Source: Actinomycetes bacterium | Lineage (GTDB): Bacteria > Actinomycetota > Actinomycetes > Actinomycetales > JAJYRW01 | Direction: 5' to 3' | DNA length: 6,060 nt | Assembly: GCA_021793895.1 (NCBI GenBank) | Contig: JAJYRW010000095.1 | Location: 1 to 6,060 of the forward strand | Shown here: positions 1 to 6,060 of the stretch, piece after piece | Layout: every line of letters begins with the position of its first letter | How positions within the stretch are numbered: the stretch's first letter is position 1 | The notes under the pieces: generated by a model | The model's database searches: none | Told to the model about the DNA's origin: nothing | What the model saw: only the letters and a program-made list of their open reading frames with translations | Program-made: the position numbers and the translations under genes

Positions 1-1319
1 ATCTGGCCACCGCCCAAGCGGCGCTTCAGTACGCCGTCAATAATCATTCCACCCTCGCCGTAGCCCTTCTCGGCCGTGACCGGGTGGATCTCATCGATCA
101 AACTGAACGTCTCCCCGGGCATCACAATGAGCCCGTTGATGGTCTTGGCCCCCACCCGCAAGTTGTTGGTGCGTACCGCATCCGAGGTGACCGGGGTGGA
201 GAAGGAGGAGACGCGCTCCTTGATGCCCAGCGCTTTAATGTCTTCTTCGGTGCGCTCGGCCGCAGTTTCTTCGAAATTTAAATCTATAGTGCGCACGTCA
301 TCACTCGCGGCGGTGATTATGTCCTCACCCAGGCGCTCAATGTCGATCTTGGTTCCCGGTTTATCAGCGGTAATTTCCGGGCCATCGTCCCCAATTTTTA
401 TGGTCGCATCCTTGGGCGCTTTTTCCAGCTTCGGAATCTCCTCGCGCAAATATTCGGCCAATACTTCCCCGTCGATGCGCAGCTGCAGGGTCGCGCCCTG
501 GCTCTCAAATGTCGCGGCCGAGGCCAGCAGGTCCGGCTTTAAGTCTTTACGGGAATCATCGACGCGCACCGATATCGGGTCAGAAACCAGCGGCTTGGCC
601 TCCTGGGTCAACACCCGATCTACCTCTTCGTCCGTGATTACTGGCGGCACGGTACGTGCGGGCAATTCCAACGGCGGGGATCCCGTAAGCCAGTTCTGTA
701 CGAGGAACGTGACCGCGTCATCGGTGTTTAATTCGACTCCCGACTCAGCCGGAGTTGTTTCTGGCTCACCGTCAACAAACTCAATCGTTGCATCGGTTGG
801 TTCAACCTTGAAATCTTCTGCCAACACAAACAGGGCCCCCGAGAGTTCTTCCTCATCCACGTCTGTGATCGGATCGACCGCGCCTGACCCGGCGATGTGC
901 TGCCACATTCGCGCTGGGGAGAGGTTAAAACCAACTAGGCGTTCCACCGTCGCGTTCGCATCAAAGCGCAAGCCGGATTCCTCCGGGTCTAAAGAACTCT
1001 CCACGCTTTCAACTGCAACCGCCAGGGGTTCTTCGGTGACCGATGCCAGCGCCTGGCGCAACGTGGATTTGGCATCGGGGGCCGACATTCCCCCAATCGT
1101 TACCCCCGCCACGGAGGTGCCGCGCGGGACGCGATCCCCCAGCGCCCACGCTGCAATCACGTAGGCAATAAGCACCACCAGGACGATGCTTACGCCCGTG
1201 ATGATTCCGCGCAGGCCCTTGCGGCCCCCGGAATTTTTCTGGGAAGAATCGCCCGAGTTTTTGCTGCTCGGGCTGTCGTCAGTTTTCGGCACGCTGGCTA
1301 TTTTACTGGTAAACGCCAT
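1..1319 (-). CDS. VanW-family membrane-anchored cell-envelope protein (3' end off window)
   Basis: This reading frame runs open from an ATG at 1319 to the left edge, giving 439 residues without a stop, so the C-terminus is missing. The N-terminus is a polar, Ser/Lys-rich cytoplasmic tail (about 1-37). One hydrophobic helix follows (about 38-60, GIITGVSIVLVVLIAY...) with no signal-peptidase or lipobox site, so the rest should lie outside the membrane. Residues about 64-375 look like two or more beta-rich repeats of the kind found ahead of VanW domains (PG_binding_4 type), beginning VPRGTSVAGVTIGGMS. The VanW domain starts near 377 and shows VRTNNLRVGAKTINGLIVMP, then GETFSLIDE, TAEKGYGEGGMI and, at the edge, LGGGQ. 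The biochemical role of VanW proteins is not established; the name comes from some vancomycin-resistance clusters and does not imply resistance here. The start is 8 bases after the previous stop, with a weak AGG seven bases upstream overlapping that stop (TAGGTAAAGCGATG). Family assignment is firm; function is open. Confidence 0.88.
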   Translation of the reverse strand, partial: MAFTSKIASVPKTDDSPSSKNSGDSSQKNSGGRKGLRGIITGVSIVLVVLIAYVIAAWALGDRVPRGTSVAGVTIGGMSAPDAKSTLRQALASVTEEPLAVAVESVESSLDPEESGLRFDANATVERLVGFNLSPARMWQHIAGSGAVDPITDVDEEELSGALFVLAEDFKVEPTDATIEFVDGEPETTPAESGVELNTDDAVTFLVQNWLTGSPPLELPARTVPPVITDEEVDRVLTQEAKPLVSDPISVRVDDSRKDLKPDLLASAATFESQGATLQLRIDGEVLAEYLREEIPKLEKAPKDATIKIGDDGPEITADKPGTKIDIERLGEDIITAASDDVRTIDLNFEETAAERTEEDIKALGIKERVSSFSTPVTSDAVRTNNLRVGAKTINGLIVMPGETFSLIDEIHPVTAEKGYGEGGMIIDGVLKRRLGGGQ

Positions 1320-1327
1320 CGCTTTAC

Positions 1328-1840
1328 CTACGGCACGGCGAAGAAATCAGAGTTTCGATGGACCAAGCCCGGCTCATTGGGCCCCAGATGCGTTGAAAGG
1401 ACCCGCCCGACTACTAAATCGTGATCCCCGGCCGAATACACGTGTTTCGTTTCGCACTCCAGCGCCGAAATAGCTCGCTCTAGAATCGCAGCCGAGGTGG
1501 ATTCTCCCCGGAAAAATGGCACGCGATCAAGCTGGCCAATGATTGGACGCCCGGGCGTGGCGAGCCACTGGGCGTCGGCCTGGCCGCTTTGCCCCATGAT
1601 ATTCAGCGCCCATTTATTTGTAGCTTCCAGCGCATCACGCATCCGGGAGTCAATGTGGACGGCGAACATGACAAGGCGCGGTTCCAACGACACTGAAGCC
1701 ACCGCGGTTGCGGTCATGGCGTGGTCCATATTTCCCCAGCGCGCGGTAACCACGCACACCCCCGAGGCCAACCTGCCCATGGTGCGGCGAAAATCATCCT
1801 TCTCCGCTTCTGTTGGCAGGTCAGTATCCCGGTTGGTCAT
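1328..1840 (-). CDS. Flavin reductase-like FMN-binding split-barrel protein
   Basis: The 170-residue product matches the flavin reductase-like family (HpaC/HsaB type), usually 150-190 residues, so it looks complete. Visible family features are FRRTMGRLASGVCVVT (17-32), the flavin-binding stretch AMTATAVASVSLEPRLVMFAV (41-61; Thr/Ala/Ser-rich loop followed by SVSLEP), and the conserved GDH near the C-terminus (138-140) followed by DLVVGRVL. Known members use NAD(P)H to reduce free FMN or FAD, often to supply a partner monooxygenase; others hold flavin or other cofactors and have different roles. No monooxygenase gene is present in the visible neighbourhood, so the partner and substrate are unknown. 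The protein is predicted cytoplasmic, with no signal peptide or membrane segment. The ATG at 1840 is well supported: AAGGA lies nine bases upstream, inside the last codons of the preceding gene, and the intergenic gap is five bases. Confidence 0.88.
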   Translation of the reverse strand: MTNRDTDLPTEAEKDDFRRTMGRLASGVCVVTARWGNMDHAMTATAVASVSLEPRLVMFAVHIDSRMRDALEATNKWALNIMGQSGQADAQWLATPGRPIIGQLDRVPFFRGESTSAAILERAISALECETKHVYSAGDHDLVVGRVLSTHLGPNEPGLVHRNSDFFAVP

Positions 1841-1845
1841 GAAAA

Positions 1846-2232
1846 CTATTCCTTCGTTAAATGCGAACGTTTGGCGTCGCGACGCCGATCTTGGAAGAAC
1901 GTGGCCGGCAGCAACAGCCCCACAAAAAGTGCCAAAATTCCGCCCAGTAGCCAGCCGTAACCTAGGCCATCGCCCGCGATCAGAACATCACCGGCTGGTC
2001 CTTCCAGCGCCAGCCACTGCACCGCAATGGCCCACCCCACCACCGCAGAAATTAATCCCGCCCAGCTCATGACAGAACGCGCCGCAACACTGAGCGCGGC
2101 TGTTGCCACGATTGCTAAAATCAGCCCCCATGGCGGCGCGGATCGGTGCAGCGTGGTTCCAAGCGCTCCCACCAAGATGCCCAGCAGCACCCCGATGATC
2201 AAAAAGTAGAACCGGAATTTCTTCTCAGGCAT
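1846..2232 (-). CDS. Small four-helix integral membrane protein downstream of mshB (possibly DUF6113-like)
   Basis: The 128-residue product has a short basic start (MPEKKFRF), four predicted membrane helices (about 8-27, 35-54, 57-74 and 91-111) and a basic cytoplasmic tail (QDRRRDAKRSHLTKE). The positive-inside rule places both ends in the cytoplasm. Helices 3 and 4 are separated by a loop containing EGPAGDVLIAGDGLGYG, the most conserved-looking part. I see no catalytic motif. From memory, actinobacteria often carry a small membrane protein directly after mshB (for example Rv1171 next to Rv1170 in Mycobacterium tuberculosis, and DUF6113 proteins in Streptomyces), and the spacing of hydrophobic blocks and the GD loop fit that type; this could not be checked by search. 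The start lies nine bases after the mshB stop and no good Shine-Dalgarno is visible, so translation probably depends on coupling to mshB. Its function is unknown. Confidence 0.82.
   Translation of the reverse strand: MPEKKFRFYFLIIGVLLGILVGALGTTLHRSAPPWGLILAIVATAALSVAARSVMSWAGLISAVVGWAIAVQWLALEGPAGDVLIAGDGLGYGWLLGGILALFVGLLLPATFFQDRRRDAKRSHLTKE
1850..1854 (-). promoter_or_regulatory. Ribosome binding site of the flavin reductase gene
   Basis: AAGGA on the minus strand, nine bases before the ATG at 1840. It is embedded in the final Lys-Glu codons and abuts the TAG stop of the upstream membrane protein gene (AAG GAA TAG). It is among the clearest Shine-Dalgarno sequences in the cluster and fixes the start of the flavin reductase. 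Its position suggests that ribosomes finishing the membrane protein could reinitiate here. Confidence 0.75.
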
Positions 2233-2241
2233 ATGCGTAGA

Positions 2242-3366
2242 TTATGTCTCACTACTCGGCGCGGGCGGAATGAGGTCATCGGCGGTCACTTCTACCCCGC
2301 TCCAGTCGGGGTCGGGGAGAAAGAAATCCCGCGTGAACAGCGGGGAATAGAAATTATTACTCAACCCATAAGCTCCGGCCAAGTACGGCGGCTGGGTCTG
2401 CGGTTTAAAACTGCGCACGCCCTGGATCTGGGTTCGGTGGGCTGCTAGCGCGGCGGCCCGGGCCTGCAAAATCTTATGCGGGGAAACATCGAGTTCCAAA
2501 ATCCCCGTTTCGTCCTGACGCGCAAGCGCGGGAAGTGCGTCTTGCCCGGTTTCGGGCCGCAGGGATTCCACGCCGGAAATCTGGCCGGCCGCGTGCCGCG
2601 CCGCCAGTTCATCACGCCCCGCGCGTAAAACGCCCGCCGGTACCACGGATCCCAAAATCGCCGGTACTTCCCACGGGTCAAGACCCAAAATTTGGTCCGG
2701 ATCGGCCGCAATCTGCGCCGCGCGCACCGCAATCTCCCGGGCGCGAACGTGGTCGGGGTGCCCATATCCCCCGCCCGGTTCATATGTGAGCAAAAAGCGG
2801 GGCCGCAGTTGCCGGATCAGGCCCGCTAACCGTTGGGCGGCCACATCCTTATCGGCCGCGATTAAGGACGACGGCGCTGCAGCTACCGCTCCGGCGGCAC
2901 CGTGGCCAACCCACACCATGCCGGAGTCCTCATAACGAGTAGGTGGGTTGGTTTGCGCGGCGCTGTTGGTTTGTGCGGCGCCGTTGGTTGTTAAGGGAAG
3001 CTGATCCAGGAAGATCTGGTGCGTGACTCCCAAAGCAGCGGCGGCCGCGGCTAGTTCGGCTTCGCGTATTTCGGCGAGCGCGGGGCCGTTTCCTTCCAGA
3101 TGGTGGAGGTCAGCTGGAATTACCTCGCCCTGTTCGCCGCGCGTGCACGTAACAATGGCCACCGGCTGGCCTGCCTGCGCCCAGGTAGCCAGCGTGCCGC
3201 CGTGAGTGAGCGTTTCGTCATCAGGGTGGGCGTGAACGGCCACAATGCCGCGGCCCGGCAACCGGTCGGCAGCCGGGCTGCGGGGATCGGCCGCCGGGCT
3301 TACCGCTTCGGCGGACAGACTTAACGAGTCGGCGCCCGAGGCCGCGCTGTCAGCGGGCTGGGTCAT
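2242..3366 (-). CDS. mshB: MshB, GlcNAc-Ins deacetylase of mycothiol biosynthesis
   Basis: The 374-residue product is a PIG-L/LmbE-family zinc deacetylase. MshB removes the acetyl group from GlcNAc-inositol to give GlcN-Ins, the acceptor for cysteine addition by MshC in the cytoplasm. The metal site is intact: AHPDDE at 46-51 supplies His47 and Asp50 as ligands and Asp49 as general base, and GYGHPDH at 200-206 supplies Tyr201, His203 and the third ligand His206 (M. tuberculosis His13, Asp16, Asp15, Tyr142, His144 and His147). [11 protein letters not shown] (73-83) and YEDSGM (145-150) are also MshB-like. It is longer than the roughly 300-residue mycobacterial enzyme because of an Ala/Ser/Pro-rich N-terminal extension of about 34 residues, an Asn/Ala/Gln/Thr repeat insert (128-140) and C-terminal differences. 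The ATG overlaps the typA stop as ATGA, with only a weak GAGAG upstream, suggesting translational coupling. A TTG at residue 36 would remove the extension but is less likely. The related mycothiol-conjugate amidase Mca is the main alternative. Confidence 0.88.
   Translation of the reverse strand: MTQPADSAASGADSLSLSAEAVSPAADPRSPAADRLPGRGIVAVHAHPDDETLTHGGTLATWAQAGQPVAIVTCTRGEQGEVIPADLHHLEGNGPALAEIREAELAAAAAALGVTHQIFLDQLPLTTNGAAQTNSAAQTNPPTRYEDSGMVWVGHGAAGAVAAAPSSLIAADKDVAAQRLAGLIRQLRPRFLLTYEPGGGYGHPDHVRAREIAVRAAQIAADPDQILGLDPWEVPAILGSVVPAGVLRAGRDELAARHAAGQISGVESLRPETGQDALPALARQDETGILELDVSPHKILQARAAALAAHRTQIQGVRSFKPQTQPPYLAGAYGLSNNFYSPLFTRDFFLPDPDWSGVEVTADDLIPPAPSSET
2947..2990 (-). repeat. 18-base in-frame tandem repeat inside mshB (about 2.4 copies)
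   Basis: Two full 18-base units (2947-2964 and 2965-2982) differ at only two positions, and a partial third unit follows (2983-2990). On the coding strand they encode NGAAQT then NSAAQT, then a further Asn, at MshB residues 128-140. Both differences are compatible with the reading frame, and one is silent (GCG/GCA in Ala). The repeat sits between the LDQLPL strand and the conserved YEDSGM segment, where the mycobacterial enzyme has a shorter connection, so it probably forms a flexible surface loop. Replication slippage of a six-codon unit is the likely origin. Confidence 0.85.
3262..3300 (-). repeat. Degenerate seven-residue duplication (SPAAD) in the MshB N-terminal extension
   Basis: MshB residues 23-36 read SPAADPR followed by SPAADRL, a duplicated seven-codon unit in a low-complexity Ala/Ser/Pro/Asp tail ahead of the catalytic domain, which starts near [14 protein letters not shown]. 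The tail is probably disordered. The duplication is short and could be chance within a biased composition. Confidence 0.5.
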
Positions 3367-5276
3367 GACCGGCGCTCTCGGTTGCGGGCCTTGGCGCGCT
3401 CTTGCTGGTTCAAGATCACTTTGCGGGCGCGAATTGTGGCGGGCGTGACCTCAACGCACTCATCGGGGGCACAAAACTCCAGGTACTGCTCCAGCGAGAA
3501 CTTGCGCGGGGGCACGAGCTTTTCGAAGTCATCAGCCGCAGCGGCGCGCATATTGGTCAGTTTCTTTTCGCGCGTGATATTGACGTCCATATCTTCGCCG
3601 CGGGAGTTTTCACCGACAATCATGCCCTCATAGACCTCGGTTGTTGGCTCCACCATCAGTTGGCCGCGCTCTTGTAACTGGAACATGGCGTGCGGCGTGG
3701 CAACTCCGGACCGGTCGGCAACCAGCGACCCCGTAGCGCGGGCGCGGATCTCCCCCGCCCAGGGCTCATAGGACTCAAAGACGTGGTTGGCAATCCCCAT
3801 ACCGCGCGTTTCGGTCAGGAACTCGGTGCGAAAACCAATCAAGCCGCGCGCCGGGACCAGGAACTCCAGGCGCACCCAGCCGGTGCCCTGGTTGTTCATT
3901 TGTTCCATCCTGCCTTTGCGGTTGGCTAAGAGCTGCGTCACAGCGCCGAGGTAGTCCTCGGGAACGTCCACCGTAAGCCGCTCCACCGGTTCATGCAGTT
4001 TGCCGTCAATTTCCCGGGTTACAACCTGGGGCTTGCCAACGGTGAGTTCAAAGCCCTCCCGGCGCATTTGCTCCACCAAAATCGCCAGCGCCAACTCGCC
4101 GCGTCCCTGAACTTCCCAGGTATCGGGGCGCTCGGTGGGCACCACGCGCAGCGACACGTTGCCGACCAGTTCACGATCAAGGCGTTCTTTGACGAGCCGG
4201 GCGGTGACCTTCGTGCCCTTCTCCCGGCCCGCCAGGGGTGAATTATTTGTTCCGATCGTCATGGAGATCGACGGCTCATCAATGTCTATCAGCGGCAACG
4301 GGAGCGGATTTTCTGGATCCGCCAGCGTTTCACCGATCGTAATGTCCGGGATTCCCGCAATTGCCACGATGTCACCGGGATGAGCGGTGTCCCCCGGGAC
4401 CCGCTCCAGGCCCTGGGTCACCAGCAGTTCGGCTACTTTGGCTCGCTCGATTGACCCATCGGCGCGGCACCACGCCACCTGCTGGCCCTTATGCAGCACA
4501 CCCGAGTGGATGCGCAACAGCGCCAGGCGCCCTAAAAATGCTGAGGCGTCCAGGTTCGTCACATGCGCCTGCAGCGGCAGGTCGGAGTCGTAGTCCGGAG
4601 CGGGAATGTGCTCCAAAATGGTGCGAAAGAGCGGTTCGAGCGTTTCACTTTCGGGCACGGTGCCATCTGCCGGGCGCTCTAAAGAGGCCCGCCCGGCCTT
4701 GGCTGAGGCATAGACCACCGGAACGTTGAGCAGCTCTTCGGTGTCGATCTCGGTGTTGCTGTCCGCGTCCACATCGGCGGCCAGTTCAAGGAGTAGGTCA
4801 AAAGAGGCGTCGACCACGTATTCGATGCGTGAGTCAGATCGATCGACCTTATTGACCACCAAAATTACTGGAAGCCCGGCCGCCAGCGCTTTGCGCAGCA
4901 CGAAGCGGGTTTGGGGCAGGGGCCCTTCTGAGGAGTCCACGAGGAGTACGACACCATCCACCATGGACAGCGCCCGTTCGACCTCGCCACCGAAATCCGC
5001 GTGACCGGGAGTATCAACAATGTTGATGACAACGCCGTTATCGCCGCCGACTTCCGAACCGGGCCCGGCGTAGTGCACGGCGGTGTTTTTCGCCAGGATT
5101 GTGATGCCCTTTTCGCGCTCCAGGTCTCCAGAGTCCATGACGCGATCGTGGACGTCCTGGTTCTCTCGGAATACACCCGATTGCCACAGCATGGCGTCAA
5201 CCAGCGTGGTTTTTCCGTGGTCGACGTGGGCGATGATGGCGACATTGCGCACATCGGTGCGCTTCATTATTGGCAT
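3363..5276 (-). CDS. typA: TypA/BipA ribosome-associated translational GTPase
   Basis: The 637-residue product is a full-length TypA/BipA, an EF-G-like GTPase that binds 70S ribosomes and supports ribosome assembly and growth under cold and other stresses. All G motifs are intact: G1 AHVDHGKT (16-23), G2 region EREKGITI (53-60), G3 DTPGH (88-92), G4 NKVD (142-145) and G5 SAKAG (191-195). An EF-Tu-like domain 2 follows (from about 234), then EF-G III/V-like modules. The BipA-specific C-terminal domain includes [18 protein letters not shown] and [11 protein letters not shown], and the end is basic ([14 protein letters not shown]). The TNNSPLAG and [20 protein letters not shown] stretches are typical of actinobacterial TypA. 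I chose the ATG at 5276 because AAGGA lies 13 bases upstream and homologues begin within a few residues of [15 protein letters not shown]. An ATG three codons later (5267) and an in-frame TTG at 5318 (14 extra residues) are alternatives. The stop overlaps the mshB start by four bases. Confidence 0.95.
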   Translation of the reverse strand: MPIMKRTDVRNVAIIAHVDHGKTTLVDAMLWQSGVFRENQDVHDRVMDSGDLEREKGITILAKNTAVHYAGPGSEVGGDNGVVINIVDTPGHADFGGEVERALSMVDGVVLLVDSSEGPLPQTRFVLRKALAAGLPVILVVNKVDRSDSRIEYVVDASFDLLLELAADVDADSNTEIDTEELLNVPVVYASAKAGRASLERPADGTVPESETLEPLFRTILEHIPAPDYDSDLPLQAHVTNLDASAFLGRLALLRIHSGVLHKGQQVAWCRADGSIERAKVAELLVTQGLERVPGDTAHPGDIVAIAGIPDITIGETLADPENPLPLPLIDIDEPSISMTIGTNNSPLAGREKGTKVTARLVKERLDRELVGNVSLRVVPTERPDTWEVQGRGELALAILVEQMRREGFELTVGKPQVVTREIDGKLHEPVERLTVDVPEDYLGAVTQLLANRKGRMEQMNNQGTGWVRLEFLVPARGLIGFRTEFLTETRGMGIANHVFESYEPWAGEIRARATGSLVADRSGVATPHAMFQLQERGQLMVEPTTEVYEGMIVGENSRGEDMDVNITREKKLTNMRAAAADDFEKLVPPRKFSLEQYLEFCAPDECVEVTPATIRARKVILNQQERAKARNRERRS

Positions 5277-5336
5277 AAGTTTTCGCGAGTCCTTGGTTTT
5301 ACCGGGCGTACCGCGCAATCTTACGCGCCATCACCT
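5277..5336. other. 60-base gap between the ABC ATPase gene and typA
   Basis: This is the largest non-coding gap in the window and the only visible place for a promoter of the typA-to-VanW group. I see no convincing -10/-35 pair on the minus strand and no GC-rich stem followed by a T-run, so neither a promoter nor an intrinsic terminator can be called. Read-through from the transporter gene is possible. Besides the typA ribosome binding site, it holds only a ten-codon frame (5331-5299) that is probably not meaningful. Confidence 0.6.
5290..5294 (-). promoter_or_regulatory. Probable ribosome binding site of typA
   Basis: AAGGA on the minus strand lies 13 bases before the ATG at 5276 and 22 before the ATG at 5267. 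The spacing is longer than ideal, but it is the only purine-rich Shine-Dalgarno match near the position where TypA homologues begin, so it favours 5276. A GAGGTG at 5335-5330 lies 11 bases before the TTG at 5318 and is the competing possibility. Confidence 0.5.
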
Positions 5337-6060
5337 CTAAAGTTCTTCGGTGGTGGTCACTCCCAGCTCGGCAGCCAAAGCCAGGCGGGCCTCGCGCCGG
5401 CGGCGCTGCTCATTTGGTTCGGGGACCGGAGCCGCCGCCAACAGGGTACGCGTGTACTCATGCTGGGGCTCTTTTAGAACGATCTCGCGAGCGCCCTGCT
5501 CCACCACCACGCCATCTTTTAAGACCACTACCCGGTGGGCCAGCAGGTCAATTACCGCCAAATCGTGACTGATGAACAGGCACGCGAACCGATACCGCTC
5601 CTGCAGGGAGGTAAACATCTCTAGTACTGATGCCTGAACCGAGACGTCCAGCGCCGAAGTTGGCTCATCAGCAACCAGCAGTTCCGGGTCCAACGTCAAG
5701 GCCCGAGCAATGCTCACCCGCTGACGCTGGCCCCCCGAGAGTTCGTGTGGGAAGCGGTTGAACACCTGACGTGGCAGTTCGACCGCATCCAACAGTTCAT
5801 AGGTCTTCTTTTCGCGCAGCTTACGATCCCCGACCTTGTGGACGACGAGGGGTTCGGCAATGCAGTCCCCGATCGGGAGGCGGGGGTTTAGCGACGCAGC
5901 GGGGTCTTGAAATACCACGCCAATGCGCTTGCGCAGTGCTTTAAGTTTGCGCCGGTTCAATTTGCCCATGTCTTGCCCGAAGAGGGAGACAGTGCCACTC
6001 AGGGCCGGAATTAGTCCCAGAGCGCAGCGGCCCAGGGTGGACTTACCGGAACCGGACTCA
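5337..6060 (-). CDS. Oligopeptide/dipeptide ABC transporter ATP-binding protein (5' end off window)
   Basis: The visible C-terminal 240 residues begin inside the Walker A motif (ESGSGKST at the right edge), so the start lies beyond the window. The other ATPase elements are complete: Q-loop VVFQDPAASLNPR (Gln51 of the visible part), signature LSGGQRQRVSIARAL (107-121), Walker B LLVADEP (127-133) with the D-loop SALD, and switch His in FISHDLAVI (His165). The FQDPAASLNPR and HEYTRTLLAAAP stretches are characteristic of the Opp/Dpp peptide (and nickel) importer family, closest to the OppF/DppF type. It would power substrate uptake from the cytoplasmic face, together with permease and binding-protein subunits not visible here. 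In actinobacteria this half is often the second domain of a fused double ATPase; whether that is so here cannot be told from the window. Substrate specificity cannot be read from the ATPase. The basic, coiled tail RRRREARLALAAELG ends the protein. No alternative start inside the window makes sense, because it would lose Walker A. Confidence 0.9.
   Translation of the reverse strand, partial: ESGSGKSTLGRCALGLIPALSGTVSLFGQDMGKLNRRKLKALRKRIGVVFQDPAASLNPRLPIGDCIAEPLVVHKVGDRKLREKKTYELLDAVELPRQVFNRFPHELSGGQRQRVSIARALTLDPELLVADEPTSALDVSVQASVLEMFTSLQERYRFACLFISHDLAVIDLLAHRVVVLKDGVVVEQGAREIVLKEPQHEYTRTLLAAAPVPEPNEQRRRREARLALAAELGVTTTEEL

Noticed and set aside
76..1164. A long plus-strand open frame (362 codons) opposite the VanW gene.
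   Set aside because: Its translation is Ser/Thr-rich without recognisable domains, and the opposite strand encodes a clear VanW-family protein over the same stretch. It is the antisense shadow of that gene's codon pattern.
1..1319. Reading the VanW gene as evidence of a glycopeptide-resistance cluster.
   Set aside because: No vanA/B ligase, vanH, vanX or vanRS genes are in the window, and VanW-domain proteins are common in actinobacteria that carry no such cluster.
1497..2072. Plus-strand open frame of 191 codons across the flavin reductase and membrane protein genes.
   Set aside because: It spans two genes with clear homology or membrane topology on the minus strand, has no domain of its own, and has the biased composition of an antisense shadow.
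5299..5331. Ten-codon minus-strand frame ([10 protein letters not shown]) between the ABC ATPase gene and typA, possibly a leader peptide.
   Set aside because: The GAGG sequence is only two bases from its ATG, too close to act as a ribosome binding site. There is no run of one regulatory codon, and no attenuator-like alternative stems are visible.
5277..5336. Possible intrinsic terminator or promoter in the largest gap.
   Set aside because: No strong stem followed by T residues and no matched -35/-10 pair could be found on the minus strand.
5001..5477. Plus-strand open frame of 158 codons crossing the typA/ABC ATPase junction.
   Set aside because: It lies antisense to the typA G-domain and the ABC ATPase C-terminus, both strongly conserved. 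It has no recognisable family and no credible ribosome binding site.
1..6060. Search for mobile elements, CRISPR arrays, tRNA/rRNA genes or phage-defence genes.
   Set aside because: The window is filled by six ordinary coding genes in one direction. No transposase, regularly spaced repeats or RNA-gene signatures were seen.

Overview
The window is one end of a tightly packed, entirely leftward (minus-strand) gene cluster from an actinobacterium. The assignment rests on mshB, a mycothiol biosynthesis gene confined in practice to Actinomycetota, and on a TypA/BipA GTPase with actinobacterial-style sequence (for example the TNNSPLAG stretch). Base composition looks moderately GC-rich (roughly high 50s to 60 % by eye) and TTA codons are used freely, so this is not a very high-GC Streptomyces-like genome. 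The genus cannot be resolved from this window.

In transcription order (right to left) the layout is as follows. The 3' part of an oligopeptide/dipeptide-type ABC transporter ATPase (6060-5337, start beyond the right edge) is followed by a 60-base gap. Then come typA (ribosome-associated GTPase), mshB (zinc-dependent GlcNAc-Ins deacetylase), a four-helix small membrane protein, a flavin reductase-like protein, and a membrane-anchored VanW-family cell-envelope protein whose 3' end lies beyond the left edge. From typA onward the junctions are a 4-base ATGA overlap and gaps of 9, 5 and 8 bases. These five genes are therefore very probably co-transcribed, with several starts depending on translational coupling.

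Functionally the cluster mixes stress-related translation (TypA), low-molecular-weight thiol production (MshB), a flavin-dependent redox enzyme and a cell-wall-associated protein. The typA-mshB-membrane protein core resembles an arrangement known from other actinobacteria; the flavin reductase and VanW genes after it are less obviously part of that core. No RNA genes, mobile elements, CRISPR arrays or convincing terminators were seen. No part of the window looks like an undescribed system. The points worth a second look are modest: lineage-specific insertions in MshB (one made of an 18-base tandem repeat), the uncharacterised membrane protein, and the linkage of the flavin reductase and VanW genes to mycothiol synthesis.
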